A stretch of 64,000 nt of DNA from Pseudomonas multiresinivorans (GTDB taxonomy: Bacteria; Pseudomonadota; Gammaproteobacteria; Pseudomonadales; Pseudomonadaceae). This document shows positions 20,309-28,757 of this stretch, piece after piece. A program made the translations under genes and the position numbers. The stretch spans positions 4,216,001 through 4,280,000 of the forward strand of contig NZ_CP048833.1 in NCBI RefSeq assembly GCF_012971725.1, given 5' to 3'. The notes below the pieces were generated by a model. That model was not told the origin of the DNA, made no database searches, and saw only the letters and a list, made by a program, of their open reading frames with translations. The first letter of the stretch is position 1; the number at the start of each line of letters is the position of its first letter.

Positions 20309-21747
20309 TCGCCGCCCGCACGCCTCTGTTTCTGGCCCTGCTCGCGCTCGGCGCCTGCAGTGTGGGCCCGGATTTCCAACGCCCGAAAGATGCCGACTCG
20401 GTGGGCTGGACCGCCCAGCGCGGCAACACGCCGAGCCGGACGCTCAACGCCCCGCTGGAAGCGCAGTGGTGGACCCTGTTGGGCGACCCGCAACTGGATG
20501 ACCTGCAACGCCGCGTAGCGAATGCCAACCTCGACCTGCGCGAAGCCGATGCACGCCTGCAGCAGAGCCGGGCGATCCGCCAGGCACTAGGCGGCGATGC
20601 CGTGCCCAACGTCGGCGCGGACCTGGGCTACCAGCGCAAGCGCAACAGCGAGGTCGGCCTGAGCGACCCGTCCGGCAAAGCGGGCAAGGACAACTTCAAC
20701 CAGCTCGATGGCGGCTTCGATCTGTCCTGGGAGCTGGACTTCTGGGGCCGAGTGCGCCGCGAGCTGGAGGCCGCCGACGCCAACGTGCAGGCGACGGAGG
20801 AAAGCCGCCGCGACGTGCTGGTCTCGGTCCTCGCCGAAACTGCGCGCAACTACCTGCAACTGCGCACCGAGCAGGATCTGGAAGCGATCATCCGCAGCAA
20901 CCTCGAGATCGCCCAGCGCAGCCTGGACCTCACTCGCATGCGCCGTGCCGACGGCGTCGCCACCGAGTTGGACGTGGCCGAAGCGCTGACCCAGGTGGCC
21001 AGCATCGAAGCTCGCCTGCCCGACAGCCAGAAGCGCCAGGCGCGACTGATCAACGCCCTGGGCTACCTGCTCGGCGAAGCTCCCGGCGCCCTGCAAGCTG
21101 AACTCGCGCAGGCCAAGCCGGTGCCGCAGCCACCGCGCGGCGTGCCAGTCGGCCTGCCCTCGGAACTGGCCCAGCGCCGCCCGGATATCCGCCGTGCCGA
21201 GGCAACGTTGCACGCTGCCACCGCCAGCATCGGCGTGGCCAAGGCGGATTTCTACCCGCGTATCAGCCTCAATGGCAGCTTCGGCTTCCAGGCATTGCAG
21301 TTGTCCAACTTCGGCGACTGGAACAGCCGCGCCTTTGGCATAGGCCCGAGCCTGTCGTTGCCGATCTTCGAGGGCGGCCGGCTGAAGGGTATGCTTGCGC
21401 TGCGCGAGGCGCAGCAGCAGGAATCGGCCATCGCCTACCGGCGCACCGTGCTCAATGCCTGGAGGGAAGTGGACGACGCGCTCACCGACTACGCCGCCGA
21501 CCAGCGCCGCCTGGCCAGCCTGGACACCGCTGCCGAACATGGCCGCACCGCCCTGGCCAACGCCCGCGAGCAGTACAAGGCTGGCGCCGTGGACTTCCTC
21601 AACGTGCTCAGCGCGCAGCGCGAACTGCTGGCCACCGAGGAACAGCAGGTGCGCGGCCGCGAAGCCGTGGCGACCACCCTCGTGCTGCTCTACAAGTCAC
21701 TGGGTGGCGGCTGGCAGCAGGCCGAGGAAAGCGCCCAGAACCTGTAG
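20305..21747 (+). CDS. Outer-membrane efflux lipoprotein, NodT/OprM type
   Basis: TolC-like channel of 480 residues. The signal peptide ends in a lipobox (LLALGACSVGPDF; Cys17), so the mature protein is a lipoprotein, as in OprM. Two repeats of the outer-membrane-efflux domain follow, with the family motifs ELDFWGRVRRELEAA and LPIFEGGRLKG. It overlaps the adaptor gene by 4 bp. The stop codon TAG and probably the last Leu codon come from the REP element that begins at 21744, so this element abuts or replaced the original 3' end. Confidence 0.93.
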   Translation: MIAARTPLFLALLALGACSVGPDFQRPKDADSVGWTAQRGNTPSRTLNAPLEAQWWTLLGDPQLDDLQRRVANANLDLREADARLQQSRAIRQALGGDAVPNVGADLGYQRKRNSEVGLSDPSGKAGKDNFNQLDGGFDLSWELDFWGRVRRELEAADANVQATEESRRDVLVSVLAETARNYLQLRTEQDLEAIIRSNLEIAQRSLDLTRMRRADGVATELDVAEALTQVASIEARLPDSQKRQARLINALGYLLGEAPGALQAELAQAKPVPQPPRGVPVGLPSELAQRRPDIRRAEATLHAATASIGVAKADFYPRISLNGSFGFQALQLSNFGDWNSRAFGIGPSLSLPIFEGGRLKGMLALREAQQQESAIAYRRTVLNAWREVDDALTDYAADQRRLASLDTAAEHGRTALANAREQYKAGAVDFLNVLSAQRELLATEEQQVRGREAVATTLVLLYKSLGGGWQQAEESAQNL

Positions 21748-21823
21748 GAGCGAGCTTGCTCGCGAACGCATCGCACCTTGAGTCTCCGGCGCGTGGCAGG
21801 TTCGCGAGCAAGCTCGCTCCTAC
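21744..21823. repeat. REP pair (type A) overlapping the efflux gene stop
   Basis: Forward arm 21744-21767 and inverted arm 21800-21823. The TAG within GTAGGAGCG serves as the stop codon of the preceding gene. Confidence 0.85.
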
Positions 21824-21873
21824 GAAAAGCACTCCGCGCCAGGACAAATACGAAAAGCCCCCGTGCAGAAACG

Positions 21874-21902
21874 AAAAAGCCCCGCAGATGCGGGGCTTTT
21901 TT
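21874..21902. terminator. Bidirectional terminator between efflux operon and gntR
   Basis: AAAAAGCCCCGC pairs with GCGGGGCTTTTT around a short loop (AGAT), giving U tracts in both directions for the convergent efflux operon and gntR gene. Confidence 0.85.
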
Positions 21903-21914
21903 CTGGCTCGGCGA

Positions 21915-22691
21915 TCAGGCCGCCGAGTCGGCGTCGGCCTTGCTGCGGCGCGGCTTCTTCTTGCCGGCCAGCAGGTGCGAGAACACCGCATGCAGGTCGC
22001 CGGAGGCGCCGTCCACATCCAGGTTCAGCTTGTCGTCGATGTGCGCCATGTGGTGCATCATCAGGGTCACGGCCTTTTCCTTGTCGCCCTTCTCGATGGC
22101 GTCGAGGATTTCGTTGTGCTCGTCGAACGAGCAGTGCGAGCGGCCACCGCTTTCGTACTGGGCGATGATCAGCGAGGTCTGTGAGACCAGGCTGCGCTGG
22201 AACACCACCAGAGGGGCGTTCTTCGCCATCTCGGCGAGCTTGAGGTGGAATTCGCCGGAAAGGCGGATACCGGCGCCACGGTCACCACGGGCGAAGCTGG
22301 ATTGCTCCTGCTTCACCATGTCACGCAGCTCGGCCAGGGTTTCGCCGCTGGCGTTGTCCACGGCCAGCTCGGTGATCGCGCGCTCGACGGTGCGGCGGGC
22401 GAAGAGGATCTGCCGGGCTTCGTCGATGCTCGGGCTGGCCACCACCGCACCGCGGTTCGGGCGCAGCAGCACGACCTGCTCGTGAGCCAGGCGCGACAGG
22501 GCGCGGCGGATGATGGTGCGGCTGACACCGAAGATTTCGCCCAGGGCTTCTTCGCTCAGCTTGGTGCCGGGAGCCAGGCGCTGTTCGAGGATGGCATCGA
22601 AGATATGCGCGTAGACGATCTCGTCCTGAGTGCCGCTGCGCGCCTTGCCATTGCGCGGCTGCTTCCTGATCTGTTGCAACTGGTCGGTCAT
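21915..22691 (-). CDS. GntR-family (FCD) regulator, probable purine-catabolism regulator
   Basis: FadR-subfamily regulator of 258 residues. The wHTH covers about 20-90 (APGTKLSEEALGEIFGVSRT, then IIRRALSRLAHEQ); the FCD domain covers about 95-230. A basic C-terminal tail ends the protein (KKKPRRSKADADSAA). ATG 22691 is preferred over an upstream in-frame ATG at 22787, which would lie inside the operator; the local ribosome site is weak. It is divergent from the NCS2 permease gene. Sites fitting KTGTAYACAA occur at its own promoter, at both permeases and at uraH/puuE, and this is the only DNA-binding protein in the conserved core of the cluster, so it is the likely regulator. P. aeruginosa has the same gene beside its permease. 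Confidence 0.88.
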   Translation of the reverse strand: MTDQLQQIRKQPRNGKARSGTQDEIVYAHIFDAILEQRLAPGTKLSEEALGEIFGVSRTIIRRALSRLAHEQVVLLRPNRGAVVASPSIDEARQILFARRTVERAITELAVDNASGETLAELRDMVKQEQSSFARGDRGAGIRLSGEFHLKLAEMAKNAPLVVFQRSLVSQTSLIIAQYESGGRSHCSFDEHNEILDAIEKGDKEKAVTLMMHHMAHIDDKLNLDVDGASGDLHAVFSHLLAGKKKPRRSKADADSAA

Positions 22692-22779
22692 CGGAGTCGA
22701 ACCCTGCTCAGCCGGTGCGAACCGGCGCGAAATCCGTGGGGCGGGAGTGAAGCTGGCCGCGGGCCAGGCATGGCGCACA

Positions 22780-22789
22780 GTGTACACAA
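22780..22789. promoter_or_regulatory. KTGTAYACAA site upstream of gntR
   Basis: GTGTACACAA lies 89 bp upstream of the gntR start, so the regulator probably controls its own gene. The innermost 8 bp (GTGTACAC) are perfectly symmetric. The rest of the 394-bp gntR-permease gap carries the permease promoter and no convincing gene. Confidence 0.6.
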
Positions 22790-22930
22790 AGTGGCCACTA
22801 TCGTGCAGCCGTCATGAGCGACTCGCCGCCAACCCCAAGGCCGCGCGGCACAGGAGCTTGGCGAAGGCCAACCTGCGACCATTCCGACGCTTTGCTTGTA
22901 AAAATCTTTCAGCAAGACACTAAACATTAT

Positions 22931-22958
22931 TTGAACTTTTTGTACACAACTGCATAAT
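22931..22958 (+). promoter_or_regulatory. Putative permease promoter with KTGTAYACAA site in its spacer
   Basis: TTGAAC (22931-22936) and CATAAT (22953-22958) are 16 bp apart, and TTGTACACAA (22940-22949) sits between them. A protein bound there would block RNA polymerase, pointing to repression. Confidence 0.65.
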
Positions 22959-23085
22959 CGCGGCGTGACTTCCTGACCCAAAGGTCAACATTCACACCCT
23001 CACAACTCTTTCCGTTAGCGCAAGGGACGCAGGTGAACCAGCCGACGGCAAGGGACCAACAACAAGAGCGTTGAGGAGTACCGCT

Positions 23086-24432
23086 GTGGAAAGCACCAAA
23101 CAAGAACAACAAGCCTTTGCATCCAGTCCCCCCGCCACCGGCCTGCTCGAACGCCTGTTCAAGCTGAGCCAGCATGGCACCACCGTGAAGACCGAACTCG
23201 CCGCGGGTCTCACGACCTTCATCACCATGGCGTACATCATCTTCGTCAACCCCAACATCATGGCCGACGCCGGCATCGATCACGGTGCCGCCTTCGTGGC
23301 TACCTGCCTGGCCGCCGCGCTGGGCTGCTTCCTCATGGGCCTGTATGCCAACTGGCCGGTGGGCCTGGCGCCGGGCATGGGCCTCAACGCCTTCTTCACC
23401 TACACCGTGGTCAAGACCATGAACTACAGCTGGGAGATCGCGCTGGGCGCGGTGTTCATCTCCGGCATCATGTTCATGATCCTGACCTTCTCGCGCATTC
23501 GCGAATGGCTGCTCAACAGCATCCCGGTCAGCCTGCGCTTCGCCATGGGCGCCGGCGTCGGCCTGTTCCTCGGGCTGATCGGCCTGAAGACCGCCGGCAT
23601 CGTGGTTGCCAGCCCCGCCACCCTGGTTCACCTGGGTGACCTGACCAGCCCCGGCCCGCTGCTCGCCGCCATCTGCTTCCTGATGATCGCGGTGCTGGAA
23701 TACCGCCGCGTGTTCGGCGGCATCCTGATCAGCATCCTCACCGTCACCGTGGCCGGTATCGCCCTGGGTATCGTCAAGTTCGGCGGCGTGTTCTCCATGC
23801 CGCCGAGCCTGGCGCCGACCTTCCTGGCGATGGATATCTCCGGTGCGTTCAACGTGACCATGATCAGCGTGATCCTGGCCTTCCTCTTCGTGCACATGTT
23901 CGACACCGCCGGCACCCTGATGGGCGTCGCGCAACGCGCGCAGCTGGTACGCGAGGACGGTCGCATCGAGAACCTGTCCAAGGCAATGAAGGCCGACAGC
24001 ACCTCCAGCGCATTCGGCGCCGTGCTCGGCGTACCGCCTGTGACCAGCTACGTTGAGAGTGCCGCCGGTGTCGCCGCCGGTGGCCGTACCGGCCTGACTG
24101 CCGTGGTGGTCGGCGTGCTGTTCGTCGCGGCGATGTTCTTCGCCCCGCTGGCCGGCATGATCCCCGCCTACGCCACCGCCGGCGCGCTGATCTATGTGGC
24201 GATGCTGATGATGGGCGGCATGGCCCACATCGACTGGAACGAGCACACCGAGACCATTCCGGCGATCGTCACCGTGATCATGATGCCGCTGACCTTCTCG
24301 GTCGCCGACGGCATCGCGCTGGGCTTCGTGACCTACGTGGCGATGAAGGTCTTCACCGGCCGCCACAAGGACGTGACCATCAGCCTGTACGCCCTGTGTG
24401 CGATCTTCGTGGCGAAGTTCGTCTTCCTCTGA
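23086..24432 (+). CDS. NCS2-family purine permease (AzgA-like)
   Basis: Proton-coupled importer of purines such as adenine, guanine or hypoxanthine, in the COG2252/AzgA branch of NCS2. The 448 residues include the diagnostic opening TTFITMAYIIFVNPNIM, the GMGLNAFFTYTVV segment and the substrate-site regions MFDTAGTLMGVAQRA and PPVTSYVESAAGVAAGGRTG. About 12-14 membrane segments are present. GTG at 23086 has a GAGGAG ribosome site 7 bp upstream; no better ATG exists. It is divergent from gntR with an operator in its promoter, fitting inducible uptake. Confidence 0.92.
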   Translation: MESTKQEQQAFASSPPATGLLERLFKLSQHGTTVKTELAAGLTTFITMAYIIFVNPNIMADAGIDHGAAFVATCLAAALGCFLMGLYANWPVGLAPGMGLNAFFTYTVVKTMNYSWEIALGAVFISGIMFMILTFSRIREWLLNSIPVSLRFAMGAGVGLFLGLIGLKTAGIVVASPATLVHLGDLTSPGPLLAAICFLMIAVLEYRRVFGGILISILTVTVAGIALGIVKFGGVFSMPPSLAPTFLAMDISGAFNVTMISVILAFLFVHMFDTAGTLMGVAQRAQLVREDGRIENLSKAMKADSTSSAFGAVLGVPPVTSYVESAAGVAAGGRTGLTAVVVGVLFVAAMFFAPLAGMIPAYATAGALIYVAMLMMGGMAHIDWNEHTETIPAIVTVIMMPLTFSVADGIALGFVTYVAMKVFTGRHKDVTISLYALCAIFVAKFVFL

Positions 24433-24456
24433 GTCATTGCTTCGGCGAGAAACATG

Positions 24457-24482
24457 AAAACCCCGGCAATTGCCGGGGTTTT
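24457..24482. terminator. Bidirectional terminator after the AzgA-like permease
   Basis: AAAACCCCGGCAA pairs with TTGCCGGGGTTTT as a continuous palindrome. It serves the permease and, in the other direction, the convergent regulator gene. Confidence 0.85.
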
Positions 24483-24518
24483 CATTGAGGCCGGGTCAGT
24501 TCGCCCAGGCTCTTCGCG

Positions 24519-26315
24519 TCAATCTTCCGCGCTGGGAAGTTCGAGGTGGACAGTGAACTCGCTGCCGACGCCCGGACGGCTGCTCATCAGCAACTCCCCG
24601 CCAAGCGCCGCGACCAGGCTGCGCGAAAGCGCCAGGCCAAGGCCGCTGCCGCCCCGAAGTATCTGCTGATTGTCCAGAGGCTGGCTGAACGGGTCGAACA
24701 GCGCCCCCTGATCTTCCTGCGCAATGCCAGGGCCGGTGTCGGCCACGTCGATCTGCACACCCACCATGCCCTGCCCCCGGCCCCGTGCCTGAAGGCGCAC
24801 GAGGATCCGCCCACGCTCGGTGAACCTGACGGCATTGCCCAGCAGGTTATCCAGCACCAGCCGCAAGGGTTGTGGGTCGCACCAGACGAGAGTCTGCAGC
24901 GCCAGGTCGAAATCGGTTTCCACCTCAAGCCCTTTGGCAGCGGCAGGTTCGCGCAGTTTCTCCAGCTTGCGGTCGAGCATCTTGCGCAGGTCGATTGCTT
25001 CCGGGTTCAGTTGCAGGCGACCGGATTCCGCTCGGCTGAGCATCTGCAAGTCATCGAGGACGTGCAGCACGTTCTGCGCCAGCGAGCGCGCCACGCCCAG
25101 CGGTTCGCGCCGACGCTCGGGGTCATTCTGGTTGAGGGCCAGATCGATCATCGCCAGCAGGCTCTGCAGCGGCCCCTGCAACTCACTGCCCATGCTGGCA
25201 AGGAACTGGCTCTTGTCGCGACTGATGGATTCGACCCGGGCATTGGTATGGCGCAGCACGCGGATCAGGTCGTCGCGCTGGGTGATGTCCACCGCCCCGG
25301 TGATAGCGCCCACCAGCTCGCCGCGGCTGTTGTGGTAAGGCCGCGCCCAGAAATGCACGACCCGACGGTCCTTGTTGGTGTGGAACTCGATGTCCTGGTC
25401 CGCCGGCTCACCACGGGCGATGGTCTCGGACAGCTTCGCCGCCAGCATCGAGCCCTCATGGCTGCTGGCGAAGATGCCAAGGTCGGCCAAGGTGCTGCCG
25501 ATGATCTCCTCGCGGGTCTTGCCGGGAATGGTGTAGGCGGCCTTGTTGCAGTAGCGGATGCGGCCGTCCAGCCCGCGCAGGCTGATCGGATGCGGCAGCG
25601 CTTCGAGCATGCTGCGCAACAGATCGAGTTCGAAGCGATCTTCCTCATCGACAGCATGCGCCGCCGATTCCGCATCATCCTTGACCCCGCCCTCCACCAG
25701 CCCGTGCCGCCGGCCGATATCGATCAGCTCCACCAGCGACTTGGCGTGCAGCTTCTGCATCAGGCGCACCTTGTAGGTGCTCACGGTCTTGTCGCTGATG
25801 GCCAGCTGATCGGCGATGGCGATGTTGCTCAGGCCCTGGGCCAGCAGTTGCAGCACGCTCAGTTCGCGCACCGAGAGGTCCTTGAGCAGGCCGCCGTGCC
25901 CCGCCTCCTCCGCGGCGTTCACGCTGCCCAGGGCGTGGCTGGGGAAGTAGCTGTGTCCCTGGGCGATGGCTCGCACCGCCTCGCGCACGGCCTGCGGGTC
26001 CTCCTGCTTGCTGACGAAGCCGGCAGCACCGGCGGTCAGGCAGCGGCCGGCGAAATACTCGGAGTCCTGGGAAGTGAGCACCAGCACCTTGACCGGCGAC
26101 TCCTGGGCTACCAGACGCTGCAGCACCTCCAGGCCGCCCAGCCGCGGAATCGACAGTTCGAGGATCATCAGGTCCGGCTTGCACAGGCGCGCCTGGTGCA
26201 ACGCATCGGGGCCGTTGTCCGCCTCGCCGACCACCTCGTGCCGGTCCGCCTCCATCATCAGGCGCAGCGCATGGCGGGTAACCGGTTGTTCATCGACGAT
26301 CAGGATTCTGCTCAT
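24519..26315 (-). CDS. BvgA-like response regulator fused to PAS and degenerate histidine kinase
   Basis: An unusual 598-residue single chain. Residues 1-120 are a receiver domain and 145-207 a LuxR/NarL-type HTH (KTVSTYKVRLMQKL, SLVELIDIGRRHGL); this half resembles BvgA/EvgA. Residues about 230-345 form a PAS domain (ISLRGLDGRIRYCNKAAYTI), and about 365-598 a kinase core with intact N box (DNLLGNAVRFTERG) and G boxes (DTGPGIA, GGSGLGLALSRSL). Both phospho-acceptors are changed: the receiver Asp is Glu53 (DLMILELSIP), though D8, T81 and K103 remain, and the kinase His is Ser377 (FLASMGSELQGPL). ATG 26315 has a GAGAAG ribosome site. It lies inside the purine cluster, convergent with the permease; it could be a constitutively active or ligand-gated regulator. 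Confidence 0.85.
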   Translation of the reverse strand: MSRILIVDEQPVTRHALRLMMEADRHEVVGEADNGPDALHQARLCKPDLMILELSIPRLGGLEVLQRLVAQESPVKVLVLTSQDSEYFAGRCLTAGAAGFVSKQEDPQAVREAVRAIAQGHSYFPSHALGSVNAAEEAGHGGLLKDLSVRELSVLQLLAQGLSNIAIADQLAISDKTVSTYKVRLMQKLHAKSLVELIDIGRRHGLVEGGVKDDAESAAHAVDEEDRFELDLLRSMLEALPHPISLRGLDGRIRYCNKAAYTIPGKTREEIIGSTLADLGIFASSHEGSMLAAKLSETIARGEPADQDIEFHTNKDRRVVHFWARPYHNSRGELVGAITGAVDITQRDDLIRVLRHTNARVESISRDKSQFLASMGSELQGPLQSLLAMIDLALNQNDPERRREPLGVARSLAQNVLHVLDDLQMLSRAESGRLQLNPEAIDLRKMLDRKLEKLREPAAAKGLEVETDFDLALQTLVWCDPQPLRLVLDNLLGNAVRFTERGRILVRLQARGRGQGMVGVQIDVADTGPGIAQEDQGALFDPFSQPLDNQQILRGGSGLGLALSRSLVAALGGELLMSSRPGVGSEFTVHLELPSAED

Positions 26316-26404
26316 GCCACTTCTCACGAATTCGGTATCTCTCCTTCTAGTCCAACTACCGCGTTTGCGCCCATAAAACCCATGCAAATTGCTGAATGAC
26401 GGGC

Positions 26405-26431
26405 AAAAAAAAGCCCGCAGTGTGGGCGGGC
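26405..26431 (-). terminator. Terminator of uraH
   Basis: On the minus strand GCCCGC and GCGGGC (26426-26431, 26413-26418) form a stem with a 7-nt loop, followed by eight U residues (26405-26412). It separates uraH from the downstream BvgA-like gene. Confidence 0.8.
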
Positions 26432-26478
26432 CGAGGAAGACTCCACGAAGAGTCCGGGGGAAGACCTACGGGCGGGGA

Positions 26479-26832
26479 CTAGCTGCCGCGATAGGTGGAA
26501 TAGCTGTAGGGGGAAATCAGCAGCGGCACATGGTAGTGGTCGCTTTCCGAGGCAATGCCGAAGCGCAGCACAACCTGGTCGAGGAACGCCGGCTGGGGCA
26601 GCTCCACGCCACGGGCGCGGTAGTAGTCGCCGGCATTGAACAGCAGCTGGTAGACGCCGGCGCGGAAATCCTCGCCCTGCAACAGCGGCTCGTCACAGCG
26701 ACCGTCATCGTTGGTCACGCGGGTGGCGATCAGCTCCAGCTGCTGGCCCTCGACACGGAACAGTTCGATCTTGATGCCATGGCCCGGGCAGCCGTGGGCG
26801 GAATCCAGTACGTGAGTGGTCAAGCGTCCCAT
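26479..26832 (-). CDS. uraH: 5-hydroxyisourate hydrolase UraH
   Basis: Transthyretin-like enzyme that hydrolyses 5-hydroxyisourate, the product of urate oxidation, to OHCU. The 117-residue protein carries the family marks: N-terminal LTTHVLDSAHGCPG with the active-site His7, and the C-terminal signature YSTYRGS. It is divergent from puuE across a 408-bp region with two perfect TTGTATACAA sites, one of them 136 bp upstream of its start. It ends before its own terminator. Function and pathway position (after PuuD, before UraD) are well supported. Confidence 0.96.
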   Translation of the reverse strand: MGRLTTHVLDSAHGCPGHGIKIELFRVEGQQLELIATRVTNDDGRCDEPLLQGEDFRAGVYQLLFNAGDYYRARGVELPQPAFLDQVVLRFGIASESDHYHVPLLISPYSYSTYRGS

Positions 26833-26967
26833 GGGCTATCGGTGTCTGGCGGCGGCGCCGGCGGACACCTTCCTCCTCTGTCTTGTTGATCGATATCGGC
26901 GCGCTGCTCCATTGAACAGCGCGCGAGTGCTTTTGGTCGGACCGAATATACCCAGCGGCACGATCAA

Positions 26968-26977
26968 TTGTATACAA
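26968..26977. promoter_or_regulatory. Perfect TTGTATACAA site on the uraH side
   Basis: A 10-bp perfect palindrome 136 bp upstream of uraH. On the minus strand a possible -10 TATATT lies at 26945-26950, 17 bp beyond the near end of the site, so the site would overlap the -35 region of a uraH promoter. Confidence 0.65.
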
Positions 26978-27140
26978 AAAAGTGTTCCATCACCGCAAAA
27001 AGCAGCTTTTCCCGAACCTGTACCCACGTGCAGAAGCAGCCAACCATCGGGCGCAGACCGCACCATTGCGCGGCATCCAGCGCATTCGCAGCCACCGCGG
27101 GGGAAGCCGATGGATTGAAACGACCGTTGCGCGGATTGTA

Positions 27141-27170
27141 TTTACAGACCACCAAACATTTTGTATACAA
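27141..27170 (+). promoter_or_regulatory. puuE promoter with TTGTATACAA overlapping -10
   Basis: TTTACA (27141-27146) and TATACA (27164-27169) are separated by exactly 17 bp. The perfect palindrome TTGTATACAA (27161-27170) covers the -10 box, so bound regulator would repress the puuE-uraD-allA-puuD operon. Confidence 0.75.
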
Positions 27171-27240
27171 TGCACCCATCACGGCAGCGCACGGTCTACC
27201 GACCCGGCGCCGACCGCCAACCACAAGAAGGAACACTGCA

Positions 27241-28176
27241 GTGAGCGCTGACTACCCACGCGACCTGATCGGCTACGGCAACAACATTCCCCACCCGCAC
27301 TGGCCGAACGACGCCCGCATCGCGCTTTCCTTCGTCCTTAACTATGAGGAAGGCGGCGAGCGCAACATCCTGCACGGGGATGCCGAATCCGAAGCCTTCC
27401 TTTCCGAGATGGTCGCCGCCCAGCCGCTCAAGGGCGAGCGCAACATGTGCATGGAATCGCTGTACGAGTACGGCAGCCGCGCCGGCGTGTGGCGCCTGCT
27501 CAAGCTGTTCAGGAAGTACGACCTGCCGCTGACCGTGTTCGCCGTGGCCATGGCCGCCCAGCGCCACCCGGAAGCGATCCGCCAGATGGTCGCCGACGGC
27601 CACGAGATCTGCAGCCACGGCTACCGCTGGATCGACTACCAGTACATGGACGAGGCGCAGGAACGCGAACACATGTTCGAAGCCGTGCGCATCCTCACCG
27701 AGCTGACCGGCCAGCGCCCGCAGGGCTGGTACACCGGCCGCCTGGGCCCGAACACCCGCCGCATCGTCCGCGAAGACGGCAACTTCCTCTACGATTCCGA
27801 CACCTACGACGACGACCTGCCCTACTGGGACCCGGCGAGCACCGCCGAGAAGCCTCACCTGGTGATCCCCTACACCCTGGACACCAACGACATGCGCTTC
27901 ACCCAGGTGCAGGGCTTCAACAAGGGCGACGACTTCTTCGAATACCTCAAGGATGCCTTTGACGTGCTCTACGCCGAAGGTGCCGAGGGCGCGCCGAAGA
28001 TGCTCTCCATCGGCATGCACTGCCGCCTGCTGGGCCGTCCGGCGCGTATGGCCTCGCTGGAGCGCTTCATCCAGTACGTTAAAGGTCACGAGAAGGTGTG
28101 GATCACCCGCCGCGTCGACATCGCCAAGCACTGGCACGAGAACCACCCGTTCAAAGCGCAGGAGAACCCGGCATGA
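27241..28176 (+). CDS. puuE: Allantoinase PuuE (polysaccharide-deacetylase fold)
   Basis: Metal-independent allantoinase that opens the hydantoin ring of allantoin to allantoate. The 311 residues have the NodB-like fold seen in Pseudomonas PuuE, opening with YPRDLIGYGNNIPHPHWPND and containing GHEICSHGYRWIDYQYM and QGWYTGRLGPNTR. GTG 27241 is chosen because AAGGA lies 7 bp upstream and the promoter at 27141-27169 precludes the longer frame, which would start before the promoter. It overlaps uraD by 4 bp (ATGA), the first pair of a urate-degradation operon. Confidence 0.94.
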   Translation: MSADYPRDLIGYGNNIPHPHWPNDARIALSFVLNYEEGGERNILHGDAESEAFLSEMVAAQPLKGERNMCMESLYEYGSRAGVWRLLKLFRKYDLPLTVFAVAMAAQRHPEAIRQMVADGHEICSHGYRWIDYQYMDEAQEREHMFEAVRILTELTGQRPQGWYTGRLGPNTRRIVREDGNFLYDSDTYDDDLPYWDPASTAEKPHLVIPYTLDTNDMRFTQVQGFNKGDDFFEYLKDAFDVLYAEGAEGAPKMLSIGMHCRLLGRPARMASLERFIQYVKGHEKVWITRRVDIAKHWHENHPFKAQENPA

Positions 28177-28688
28177 GCCGCTTCCAGACCCTCACCCCGG
28201 CCAGCCTCGACCGCGCCACCTTCGTCGCCGCCTTCGCCGACATCTACGAGCACTCCCCGTGGGTCGCCGAGAAGGCCTATGACCTCGGCGTCGACGACAG
28301 CCTGAACGACATCGAACTGCTGCAGCAGCGCATGGCCGACATCCTCCTGTCCGCCAGCCACGACGCACAGCTGGCCCTGATCAACGCTCACCCGGACCTC
28401 GCTGGCAAGGCCGCCGTGCGTGGCGAGCTGACCGCCTCCAGCACCGCCGAACAGGCCGGCGCCGGCATCCAGGATTGCACCGCCGAAGAGTTCGCCCGCT
28501 TCACCGAACTCAACGACGCGTACAAGGCCAAGTTCGGCTTCCCCTTCATCAAGGCAGTGAAGGGCAGCAACCGCCACCAGATCCTGGCCGCGTTCGAAGA
28601 GCGCATCCACAACACGCCGGAGCAGGAATTCCAGACTGCCCTGGCGGAGATCAACAAGATCGCGATGTTCCGCCTGCAGCAACTCTGA
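28173..28688 (+). CDS. uraD: OHCU decarboxylase UraD
   Basis: Decarboxylates 2-oxo-4-hydroxy-4-carboxy-5-ureidoimidazoline to (S)-allantoin, the step between UraH and PuuE. The 171-residue helical protein has the active-site His in the conserved LINAHPDLAGKAA segment and the downstream FPFIKAVKGSNRHQIL motif. It is translationally coupled to puuE. In P. aeruginosa, as I recall, allantoicase follows at this point; here only 69 bp separate uraD from allA. Confidence 0.95.
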   Translation: MSRFQTLTPASLDRATFVAAFADIYEHSPWVAEKAYDLGVDDSLNDIELLQQRMADILLSASHDAQLALINAHPDLAGKAAVRGELTASSTAEQAGAGIQDCTAEEFARFTELNDAYKAKFGFPFIKAVKGSNRHQILAAFEERIHNTPEQEFQTALAEINKIAMFRLQQL

Positions 28689-28757
28689 GCCAGCGGACCT
28701 TCACCCCCCTTCCCACTGGAAGGGGTCCATGCGAACAACGAAATAAGAAGACCAGCC

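Noticed and set aside
26968..27240. Longer puuE frame starting at 26968
   Set aside because: It would begin before the puuE promoter and the operator at 27141-27170; GTG 27241 with its ribosome site is the sensible start.
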